This document shows positions 1-8,200 of a DNA stretch of 64,000 nt, one piece after another. Both the position numbers and the translations under genes were made by a program. The notes under the pieces are model-generated. The model ran no database searches. It was given only the letters and a program-made list of their open reading frames with translations, and had not been told where the DNA came from. How positions within the stretch are numbered: position 1 is the stretch's first letter; each line of letters starts with the position of its first letter. This DNA is from an uncultured Robinsoniella sp. (GTDB taxonomy: Bacteria > Bacillota > Clostridia > Lachnospirales > Lachnospiraceae), in contig UQGG01000004.1 of the NCBI GenBank assembly GCA_900540475.1, positions 124,001 through 188,000 on the forward strand, given 5' to 3'.

Positions 1-537
1 GGCGCCATGGCTCTTCAGGTAGAATTCCAGTTCAGCCGCCACCTGAAGCTCTGTCATACCGGGTTTCAGAATTTCTATGATATGGGAAAAAGCACCGTCT
101 GCGATGGACTGCGCTTTTTCCATACAGGATAATTCCTGTTCATTCTTAACAATACGAAGTCTGTTCAGCGAATCCCCCATACCTTCCCAGTGCAATTTTT
201 CACTGCATGCTTCTTTTAATTTCATAAAATCCGCATAAATCATATGATCGTTTTCAAATCCGATCGCATTAATTTCATCTGCCCTGGTCATTTCCCCGAT
301 GAATGCCCCATAGCCTTTCTGATTAGAGATCTCCATCACTTCAAATTTCAAAGCTTCCTCTTTTGCCTGGGTTGTATATCTGGAATCGGTCAACAGCACC
401 TGACGTTTGGGCGTGATATAAAGATAACCGGTTGCGCCGCGAAAACCACTGAGATACCGCATATTGTATCCATCAGACACTAAGACCGCCTCTATCATTT
501 TTTCCTTAAATACTGCATTTAACTCCTCACGGAACAT
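1..537 (-). CDS. Xaa-Pro aminopeptidase-like M24 peptidase, N-terminal part (runs off the window start)
   Basis: Translated on the minus strand from ATG at 537, this gives 179 uninterrupted codons starting MFREELNAVF and running off position 1. The visible part is the creatinase/prolidase N-terminal domain typical of Xaa-Pro aminopeptidases: SDGYNMRYLSGF, then LLTDSRYTTQA, then RIVKNEQELSCMEKAQ leading into the start of the pita-bread domain (ILKPGMTELQVAAELE). The metal-binding residues of the M24 domain lie outside the window, so catalytic competence cannot be judged. A GGAGG sits about 7 nt before the ATG. The family removes N-terminal residues preceding proline from peptides in the cytosol. 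It is the last gene before the window edge of a minus-strand run that includes yqeG, a lipase and alaA. Confidence 0.85.
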   Translation of the reverse strand, partial: MFREELNAVFKEKMIEAVLVSDGYNMRYLSGFRGATGYLYITPKRQVLLTDSRYTTQAKEEALKFEVMEISNQKGYGAFIGEMTRADEINAIGFENDHMIYADFMKLKEACSEKLHWEGMGDSLNRLRIVKNEQELSCMEKAQSIADGAFSHIIEILKPGMTELQVAAELEFYLKSHGA

Positions 538-571
538 GTTTTACCTCCATCGGTTTTTATTAGTACTGAAC

Positions 572-1072
572 TTATTTTAGTTTGCTCTTTTTATAATAAT
601 GTAATACTATTTTTTCCAAATATCTTTTTAAAACGATCTGAATTTCTTCTTTGGGGTGGATTGGCTTTACCAGAATATTAGGGATTCCCGTTCTTTTGGC
701 ACCATATACATCCGTAAACAGCTGATCCCCCACAAAAACTGTATTTTTGGAAGTAGTCCCCATCATCTGCATTGCCTTCTCATAATTTTTCCTGGATGGC
801 TTATGGGCATTCTCAATAAAAAGTGCCCCTACCTCCTTGGCAAACGGCTTCACCCTGGGCAGCTGATTGTTGGATATCAGGCAGTATTTCATGCCCATAT
901 CCCGCAAATGGGCAAAAAATTTCTTCGCCCTTTCATCTGCAGGCTCGCCATGGGGTACCAGGGTATTATCTATATCAAATAATACGCCCCGGCAGCCTTC
1001 CCGGTATAATTTGTCAAAATCTATGCTATAAGTGGAATCCAGATATTCATCTGGGAAGAATCGTTCAAACAT
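572..1072 (-). CDS. yqeG: YqeG family HAD IIIA-type phosphatase
   Basis: 166 residues, the usual YqeG length. HAD motifs are all visible: motif I FDIDNTLV with two aspartates (about residues 32-39), motif II SNN (about 66-68), the motif III lysine in KPSRKNY (about 91-97), and motif IV VFVGDQLFTD (about 112-121). YqeG proteins are cytosolic HAD phosphatases encoded near ribosome-assembly or shikimate genes in Firmicutes. Their physiological substrate is not settled; activity on phosphoglycolate- or phosphatidylglycerophosphate-like substrates has been assigned to relatives. Start at ATG 1072 has a GCGAGGT about 8 nt upstream. The gene lies 15 bp after the patatin gene and 34 bp before the peptidase gene on the same strand, so co-transcription is likely. 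Confidence 0.85.
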   Translation of the reverse strand: MFERFFPDEYLDSTYSIDFDKLYREGCRGVLFDIDNTLVPHGEPADERAKKFFAHLRDMGMKYCLISNNQLPRVKPFAKEVGALFIENAHKPSRKNYEKAMQMMGTTSKNTVFVGDQLFTDVYGAKRTGIPNILVKPIHPKEEIQIVLKRYLEKIVLHYYKKSKLK

Positions 1073-1087
1073 TCTTGACCTCGCTTT

Positions 1088-1939
1088 CTATTTTTCCAGG
1101 AAACGAAGCAGATCCTCATATTGTGCTTCCATCTGTTCATATCCATGCTGGTAGAAATCATTGAGTACCTTCTTGTCGTTCTCTACTCTGGAGACCGTTT
1201 TCCCCTGGGGACGCACAACAAATATCTTCCCTTCTTCCTCCCATTTTTCAACCTGAGCCAAAATCCGGTTATAGTGGTAAGGACGCAGGCAGACTGCGCG
1301 TACCAGTTGGGGATACTTCTTAAAATAAGCCGCGTAAAAATGCATGCTTCTCTTAGACATCGTTTTCCGGTAGCCTTTATTTCTGGTGAGAATTACCACG
1401 TTTTTCTTATTTCCAATCTGCAGTGAATGCACAATAGGAATAGAATCTGACAGACCGCCGTCCAGATAGGGCACACCGTCGATCTCTACCATGGGTGAAA
1501 CGATAGGAAGGCTGCTTGACGCTCTGCACAGCGTCATCAGCCTCGCTCCATCTTTCTTTTCCGTTAAATATTCCGCCTTGCCTGTGAGACAATTTGTTAC
1601 CACAATCTCACAAGTCATGTGAGAAGCAAAAAAGGTATCAAAATCAAACGGATGATACTCGGATGGATCTTTTTCAAACAAAAGTTCCATATTAAAAAGG
1701 CTTTTATTTTTCAAAAAGCCCTTGATACTGATTAATTTTTCCTGATCATTACTTCTTACGATACAATCTCTGGTGCGTCCAATCTGCTTTGATACATAGT
1801 CCACCGCATTGCAGGAACCTGCCGACACACCGATGACGTGGGGGATATAACAATCCTTCTCCATAAGATAATCCAATGCCCCCGAACTGAATACCCCTCT
1901 GACAGATCCCCCTTCTAATATAATTGCTGAATTCTTCAT
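1088..1939 (-). CDS. Patatin-like phospholipase family protein
   Basis: 283 residues from ATG 1939. An in-frame ATG 12 nt upstream overlaps the GGAGG that serves 1939, so the shorter start is preferred. The patatin fold is clear: oxyanion-hole glycine motif LEGGSVRGVF near the N-terminus, nucleophile elbow GVSAG (Ser about 41), and the catalytic Asp in YLDGGLSDSIP (about 155). These Ser-Asp dyad enzymes hydrolyse acyl esters of phospholipids or related lipids. There is no signal peptide or membrane helix, so it should be cytosolic. It resembles the short YjjU/RssA-type bacterial patatins. The C-terminal third (KYPQLVRAVCLRPYHYN onward) is the family-typical helical part. Substrate unknown. 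Confidence 0.88.
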   Translation of the reverse strand: MKNSAIILEGGSVRGVFSSGALDYLMEKDCYIPHVIGVSAGSCNAVDYVSKQIGRTRDCIVRSNDQEKLISIKGFLKNKSLFNMELLFEKDPSEYHPFDFDTFFASHMTCEIVVTNCLTGKAEYLTEKKDGARLMTLCRASSSLPIVSPMVEIDGVPYLDGGLSDSIPIVHSLQIGNKKNVVILTRNKGYRKTMSKRSMHFYAAYFKKYPQLVRAVCLRPYHYNRILAQVEKWEEEGKIFVVRPQGKTVSRVENDKKVLNDFYQHGYEQMEAQYEDLLRFLEK

Positions 1940-1993
1940 TTTTACCTCCATTTACTCATCCGTACTCCCATTTTCCAGCCAGTACAACCTCCA

Positions 1994-3211
1994 CTAGATC
2001 TGCCTGTATGTACTCAGAAACATCTCCAGCTTATTCATGGCATCCTCCAGAATTTCCATTTTCGGCAAAAACACCACACGGAAATGATCCGGCTGCTGCC
2101 AGTTAAATCCACCGCCATGTACCAGAAGAACTTTTTCTTTTCTCAGAAAATCCAGAGCAAACTGTTCATCATCTCTGATATTGAATTTTTTCACATCCAG
2201 TTTTGGGAAAATGTAAAAGGCTGCTTTTGGCTTTAATGCGGATACACCAGGGATGTCATTTAACGCTTTATATATAAACTCTCTCTGTTCATAAATTCTG
2301 CCACCCGGAAGCAGCATCTGGTCAATACCCTGGGCATTTGTAAGGGCAGTTTCAATAATTGCCTGAGCCGGCACATTGGAGCAAAGACGCATGGAGGACA
2401 GCATATTCAGCCCTTCAATATATCCTTTTACCCCTGTCTTATCACCACTTAAGCACATCCATCCTGCGCGGTAGCCCGCTACCTTGTGGGATTTAGACAA
2501 GCCATTCATAGTGATGCAGAACAAATCCGGTGCCAGAGATGCTATGGATACATGTTCCTGTCCGTCCATAACAAGTCTGTCGTAGATCTCATCTGCAAAT
2601 ATGATCAGGTTGTGTTCTCTTGCAATGTCCACAATCTGCTGCAGTACTTCTACCGGATACAATGCTCCTGTAGGATTGTTGGGATTGATCACTACAATAC
2701 CCTTGGTTTTATCGGTTATCTTTTTCCGGATATCTTCCATGTCGGGATACCATTCTGACTGTTCATCGCACAGATAATGGACCGGACGGCCTCCAGCCAG
2801 ATTCGCAGCAGCTGTCCATAAGGGATAATCCGGTGACGGCATGAGAATCTCATCTCCATCATTTAACAGTCCCTGCATTACCATAACGATTAATTCACTA
2901 ACGCCATTCCCGGTATATATATCATTCATACCTACATCAGGTATATTTTTCTTTTTACAATAGTCCATAATTGCTTTTCTTGCACTGATAATTCCCTTTG
3001 AATCAGAATATCCTTCCGTATTACGCAGATTTGCCATCATATTCTGAATGACGTCATCCGGTGCCTCAAACCCGAAGGGTGCCGGATTACCTATATTTAA
3101 TTTCAGAATATCGATGCCCTGTTCCTCCATGCGTCCCGCCTCATCAACAACCGGACCTCTTACATCATAGCATACGTTATCTAATTTACTGGATTTCTCA
3201 AATGTTCTCAT
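1994..3211 (-). CDS. alaA: Alanine (glutamate-pyruvate) aminotransferase, AlaA-type class I PLP enzyme
   Basis: 405 residues, full length for class I aminotransferases. The protein follows E. coli AlaA almost motif for motif: SSKLDNVCYDVRGPV at the N-terminus, LNIGNPAPFGF, YTGNGVSELI, PDYPLWTAAA, INPNNPTGALYP (PLP-site Asn), IFADEIYD, and the PLP lysine in NGLSKSHKVAGYR (about residues 236-248). AlaA interconverts pyruvate plus glutamate with alanine plus 2-oxoglutarate in the cytosol. It lies 62 bp downstream of the dapF-like gene on the same strand. That neighbour invites the alternative of an LL-diaminopimelate aminotransferase, but the sequence favours AlaA. GGGGAG precedes the ATG. Confidence 0.88.
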   Translation of the reverse strand: MRTFEKSSKLDNVCYDVRGPVVDEAGRMEEQGIDILKLNIGNPAPFGFEAPDDVIQNMMANLRNTEGYSDSKGIISARKAIMDYCKKKNIPDVGMNDIYTGNGVSELIVMVMQGLLNDGDEILMPSPDYPLWTAAANLAGGRPVHYLCDEQSEWYPDMEDIRKKITDKTKGIVVINPNNPTGALYPVEVLQQIVDIAREHNLIIFADEIYDRLVMDGQEHVSIASLAPDLFCITMNGLSKSHKVAGYRAGWMCLSGDKTGVKGYIEGLNMLSSMRLCSNVPAQAIIETALTNAQGIDQMLLPGGRIYEQREFIYKALNDIPGVSALKPKAAFYIFPKLDVKKFNIRDDEQFALDFLRKEKVLLVHGGGFNWQQPDHFRVVFLPKMEILEDAMNKLEMFLSTYRQI

Positions 3212-3272
3212 ATGAACTCCCCTTTCTTTGTCATAGTATATACCAAAGTTCCAAAACCTACAACCGTAAAAT

Positions 3273-4145
3273 TTATTTTGGTTCCGGATTCTGCTTTCTC
3301 AATTTCTCGCTGAAGGTGTGTCCTAAAGTGACTTTTCCCACATGGCACACATCACCTGTCATCATAACCCTGCCGTCTTCACAGATTTCTATTTCCAGAG
3401 TCCCTCCCGGCATGTGAACATAGCACTTGCTGTCAATCAGCCCCATTTTATAAGCTGCACCTGCCGCCGCACAGCAGCTGCTTCCCGACGCCAGCGTATA
3501 TCCGGCGCCTCTTTCATATATTTCAATCGCAATATTGGTCCGGTCCATGACCTTCATAATCTGGGTATTGATCCGATTTGGAAAATATGGCGCTGCTTCA
3601 CTGAACCTCCCGATATGGCAGACCATTTCTTTTGATATCTCCTCCATGGGAATAATACAATGGGGATTCCCAATCGATACACAGGTTACCAGATAGGGCG
3701 TATCCTGAAATGTCATCTCCTCATTGACAACCTCCCTGCACTCTCCCGCAACCGGTATTTCATCACTCCAAAACGACAGTGTCCCCATGGATATTTTCAG
3801 CCGGCTGCCTTCTTCATTTAAATAATATGCCTCAATATCACCGCCGATCGTTTTGAAAATCACATGGTTCTTCTGGATGTACCCCGCATCCTTTAAATAT
3901 TTTGCAAAAATACGAACACCGTTGCCGCTTTTCTCCGCTTCACTGCCATCCGGGTTAAAAATGCGGACGTAGATGCTCTTGCCGTCAAAAATCGGACCCA
4001 TCAATATTCCATCCGAGCCCACCCCAAAGTTACGGTGGCAGATCAGTTTTACATTCTCTTCATTCAGAGTTAATTCATTTTTATTTGGATCGAAAACCAG
4101 ATAATCATTTCCAAGCCCATGATATTTTTCCAATATGACATTCAT
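3273..4145 (-). CDS. Diaminopimelate epimerase-like protein with both catalytic Cys replaced by Ser
   Basis: 290 residues with the DapF fold throughout: KYHGLGNDYLVFD, RNFGVGSDGIL, RIFNPDGSEAEKSGNGVR, SIGNPHCII, IYERGAGYTLASGSSCCA, MPGGTLEI. In canonical DapF (for example Haemophilus influenzae, Cys73 and Cys217) two cysteines act as the base/acid pair that inverts the alpha-carbon. Here residue 73 is Ser (EKSGNG instead of QCGNG) and residue 219 is Ser (LASGSS instead of QACGSG), while the rest of the active site frame is kept. Two cysteines remain at 223-224, where canonical proteins have one. The protein may have a different chemistry or substrate, or may be a non-catalytic paralogue; a standard dapF would be expected elsewhere. 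GGAGG lies about 9 nt before ATG 4145. Confidence 0.8.
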   Translation of the reverse strand: MNVILEKYHGLGNDYLVFDPNKNELTLNEENVKLICHRNFGVGSDGILMGPIFDGKSIYVRIFNPDGSEAEKSGNGVRIFAKYLKDAGYIQKNHVIFKTIGGDIEAYYLNEEGSRLKISMGTLSFWSDEIPVAGECREVVNEEMTFQDTPYLVTCVSIGNPHCIIPMEEISKEMVCHIGRFSEAAPYFPNRINTQIMKVMDRTNIAIEIYERGAGYTLASGSSCCAAAGAAYKMGLIDSKCYVHMPGGTLEIEICEDGRVMMTGDVCHVGKVTLGHTFSEKLRKQNPEPK

Positions 4146-4258
4146 TCCCTCATACCTCCAGTTAAAATTAGAAAGACAGTAAGTTTGTTTACTATCATTA
4201 TATTCAGCATGATTTCAAAATAATATAGAGATAATGCTTCCTATATTGCAAAAAGTGC

Positions 4259-4327
4259 TATATAATGTACACCATTAGGATTCGAATAAAACACCTTACA
4301 TATAAGACGAGGATTCGTATAAAACAC
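4259..4327 (+). promoter_or_regulatory. Promoter and direct-repeat operator candidate of the AraC gene at 4366
   Basis: A TGC-TATATAAT stretch (4256-4266) fits an extended -10 element; no good -35 is seen at 17 nt, which suggests an activator-dependent promoter. Two direct repeats reading AGGATTCGWATAAAACAC occur at 4277-4294 and 4310-4327, differing at one base. They are exactly 33 bp apart start to start, three helical turns. AraC-family proteins often bind such same-face direct repeats. Their position after the -10 suggests autoregulation. The rest of the 220-bp gap between the divergent genes is AT-rich, with a TATAAT-like element on the minus strand at 4197-4202 for the dapF-like gene. 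Confidence 0.5.
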
Positions 4328-4365
4328 AGACACAAATAAAGATACAGATGGCACAAGGAGGTTTT

Positions 4366-5202
4366 ATGTCAGATTATGAAAAAAGAGGTTATCTGGAGAG
4401 CGCATTCCGCCTGTTCCACTTAACCGATCAAAAAGAACAGGACTTTCAATTCCATTACCATGACTTCGATAAAATTATTATTTTTATTGACGGAAATGTG
4501 GACTATATAATAGAAGGTAAATCCTACCACCTGAAACCCTATGACATTATTTTGGTAAACCATAACGAAATACACAAACCCAATATTGACCATCAGGTAC
4601 CCTATGAACGGATCATCGTTTACCTGTCTCCCCAATTCATACACTCTTATAAAACTGCTGATTATGATTTAAGCAAATGCTTTCACCGATCCCGGGAAAG
4701 CCATTCCAATGTCCTGCGCATCCATTCCCTGGAAAAAAGTACCCTGTTTCATGCCATTATGAATTTGGAAAATGACTTTTCCGACAGCGGATACGCCAAT
4801 GAACTTTACCGCCAGGTACTCTTTCTGGAATTTATGATCCACTTAAACAGAGCGGTCTGCGAAAATCATCTGGATTATCTGAAGACGAATACCTGCAATG
4901 AAAAAATCATTGATATTCTGGCATATATTAATGCCAATCTATCTGACGATCTGAGCATAGACGCATTAGCTAAGCGTTTTTATATCAGTAAATACCATAT
5001 GATGCGTTTATTTAAGGAACATACCGGTTATTCGGTAGGCAGTTACATTAACCACAAACGGCTGCTCTCTGCAAAAGAAATGCTGACGCTGGGATATCCG
5101 GTCACACAGATCTGCTTTGACTGCGGCTTTAAAGACTACTCCACATTTTCCAGAGCTTTTCGGAAATTGTTTGGGAGTTCGCCTTCTGAATTAAAAAAAT
5201 AG
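4366..5202 (+). CDS. AraC family transcriptional regulator with N-terminal cupin domain
   Basis: 278 residues from ATG 4366, which has AAGGAGG 5 nt upstream; an in-frame ATG at 4348 lacks such a site. The N-terminal ~150 residues form an AraC-type cupin sensor (FHYHDFDKIIIFIDGNVDY, YDIILVNHNEIHKP). The C-terminal 100 residues hold two helix-turn-helix units: DDLSIDALAKRFYISKYHMM and TQICFDCGFKDYSTFSRAF, ending KLFGSSPSELKK. It should be a ligand-responsive DNA-binding protein. It is divergent from the dapF-like/alaA genes and convergent with polC. No catabolic gene adjoins it, so its ligand cannot be guessed. Confidence 0.9.
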   Translation: MSDYEKRGYLESAFRLFHLTDQKEQDFQFHYHDFDKIIIFIDGNVDYIIEGKSYHLKPYDIILVNHNEIHKPNIDHQVPYERIIVYLSPQFIHSYKTADYDLSKCFHRSRESHSNVLRIHSLEKSTLFHAIMNLENDFSDSGYANELYRQVLFLEFMIHLNRAVCENHLDYLKTNTCNEKIIDILAYINANLSDDLSIDALAKRFYISKYHMMRLFKEHTGYSVGSYINHKRLLSAKEMLTLGYPVTQICFDCGFKDYSTFSRAFRKLFGSSPSELKK

Positions 5203-5251
5203 CGCAAGCTGCTCTATATGGTTTCATACAGATGCACGCCAGCGCTATTTT
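5196..5251. terminator. Convergent bidirectional terminator (AraC gene / polC)
   Basis: A perfect 10-bp inverted repeat, AAAATAGCGC at 5196-5205 and GCGCTATTTT at 5242-5251, brackets a 36-nt loop that can fold further. The A-rich left flank and T-rich right flank give a U-tract in both directions. It starts at the stop codon of the regulator and ends 26 bp before the polC stop, so it can serve both genes. Confidence 0.7.
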
Positions 5252-5277
5252 AATCGTTATCGCTACCTTCTGGAAAT

Positions 5278-8200
5278 TTAAAAATCAAACAAAGACAGCT
5301 GATTGGACTCAGGCAGTTCTCCCATCAGTCCCAGATCATCCATCAAATCAATTACCGTCTTACTGACCTTGGTACGCTGTCTGAAATCATCCTTGGACAG
5401 GAACGGACCGTTTTTGGCGGCTTCTACCACCGCATCCGCCGCTTTATCCCCCAATCCTTCAATCGTACTTAAGGAGGGCATCAGCTTGCCGTCTATGATC
5501 TGGAAGCGGTGTGCCTGGGCACGGTAAAGGTCTACGGGCATAAATTCAAATCCTCTTGCATACATCTCCTGCACGTTTTTCATGTCTTTATACGTATCCT
5601 GTTCCTTTTTGGAAAGGGTATCGTATTTCTTTTTGTATTCGGACATGTAATGTTCCAGTTTTTCCTTTCCCTGGCACATCAGCTCATAGCTGAATGCCGA
5701 TGCACGGATACTAAAATACGCTGCATAATATGCCAGGGGATAAAACACTTTACAGTAAGCAATCCGGTATGCCATCATAACATATGCCGCCGCATGGGCT
5801 TTCGGGAACATGTACTTGATTTTCTTACAGGACCAGATATACCAGTCCGGGACATCGTGCTTTATCATTTCCTCTTCCATCTCCGGCTTCAGTCCCTTTC
5901 CTTTACGCACACTCTCCATGATGGTAAATGAAAGTTCACTTTCCAGCCCCATATTGATCAAATAGGTCATGATATCATCACGGGTACAGATTGCGGTTGA
6001 AATCGTCGCCTTTCCTTCCTGGATCAATGTCTGGGCATTACCAAGCCACACGTCGGTACCATGAGACAGACCGGAAATACGCACCAGGTCAGAGAAGGTC
6101 TTGGGCTTCGTATCACAAAGCATCTGGATAACGAAATCCGTTCCAAACTCGGGAATTCCAAGTGCTCCAAGGGGACACCCCCCAATGTCTTCCGGTGCAA
6201 TGCCAAGGGCTCTGGTACTGCTGAACAATGACATTACCTCTGCATCATCCATGGGAATCGCCAGGGCGTCCAGCCCGGTGAGATCTTCCAGCATACGTAT
6301 CATGGTGGGATCGTCGTGTCCCAGTATATCCAGTTTCAAAAGGTTGTGGTCAATGGAGTGGTAGTCAAAATGGGTTGTTATAATATCGGTTGTCTGGTCA
6401 TTTGCCGGATGCTGCACCGGGGTAAAGGAATAGATCTCTTCCCCAAGAGGCAGTACGATGATCCCTCCCGGATGCTGTCCCGTAGTTCTGCGGACCCCTA
6501 CGCATCCCTGCACGATACGCCCGATTTCACAGTTTCTCTTTCTCTGCCCCCGTTCCTCGTAGTAGTTCTTCACATAGCCGAATGCGGTCTTCTCTGCAAG
6601 CGTACCAATCGTTCCGGCACGAAAAGTCTGTCCTTTTCCAAATATAACCTCCGTGTAACGGTGGGCATTTCCCTGATAGTCACCGGAGAAATTAAGGTCA
6701 ATATCAGGCTCTTTATTTCCTTTAAATCCAAGGAAGGTCTCAAAAGGAATATCAAAGCCATCCTTTTTTAACATGGCACCGCATTTGGGGCATACCATAT
6801 CCGGCATATCACAGCCGGCACCGCCCACATAGGGCTTCACTGCATCTGAATCAAAATCACTGTAATGGCATTCTGCACAGTAATAATGAGGCCTTAACGG
6901 GTTTACTTCCGTGATTCCTGACATAGTGGCAACGAAGGAAGAACCTACTGACCCCCTGGAACCTACCAGATATCCATCCTCATTGGACTTCCATACCAGC
7001 TTCTGTGCAATGATATACATTACGGCAAACCCATTGCTGATAATGGATTTCAGCTCTCTTTCCAAACGCTCGGATACTACTTCCGGAAGGTCATCCCCAT
7101 AGATCTCATGTGCTCTGTTATAACAGATTTCACGAAGGGTTGTATCGGAATCTGCAATTACCGGAGGGCATTTGTCCGGCCTGACCGGAGCAATCTTCTC
7201 ACACATATCTGCGATTTTATTGGTATTGGTAATGACTACTTCTTCCGCTTTCTCACTTCCCAGGTAAGCAAATTCCGCCAGCATTTCCTCTGTGGTCCGC
7301 AGATACAGCGGTGCCTGGTCATCCGCATCCTTGAAACCTTTTCCCGCCATGATAATTCTGCGGTAAACTTCATCCGCCGGGTCCAAAAAGTGTACGTCAC
7401 AGGTAGCTACTACCAGCTTGTGAAACTGTTCTCCTAATTTTACAATACGCCGGTTAATCTCCATTAATTCTTCCTGGGAACTGATATCTACCTTATCGCT
7501 GTGTATCATAAACTGGTTGTTCCCAAGGGGCTGAATCTCCAGATAATCATAAAATTCCACCAGCCTTGCAATATCCTTCTGTGACTTATTGTTCAGCACC
7601 GCCTGATACAGTTCTCCTGCCTCACATGCCGATCCGATCAGAAGTCCTTCCCTGTGTTCGATAAAAGCACTCTTCGGGATTCTGGGCCGGCGGCTGTAAT
7701 AATCCAGATGGGAATAGGAAATCAGCTTATACAGATTTACCCTGCCTGTGTTGTTCGTGGCAAGTATAATCGCATGGTATGTATTCAGTTTTTTTACCTG
7801 CGCAGGTGTTGTCTTTCCAATGGAATTCACTCCATTTAAGTCATCCAGACCGCGTTCTCTTAACATTTCCACAAATTTCACAAAAATTTCCGCCGTACAG
7901 CCTGCATCGTCTACCGCTCTGTGATGATTTTCCAGTGAAATGTGAAGCGCTTTTGCAACCGTGTCCAATTTGTAGCGGTTTAACTGGGGAAGCAGAATTC
8001 TGGCAAGGGCAACCGTATCTACACTGGTAAATTCTTTTTCAATGCCCAGTCTTCTGCAGTTTTCTTCGATGAAACTCATATCAAAGGATGCATTGTGTGC
8101 AACCATCACCGCATCCTGGACAAAATCCAGGAACTCAGGCAGAATTTCTTCAATGGTTCTTGCCGGAAGCACCATATTATCATTGATCCCCGTAAGTTCC

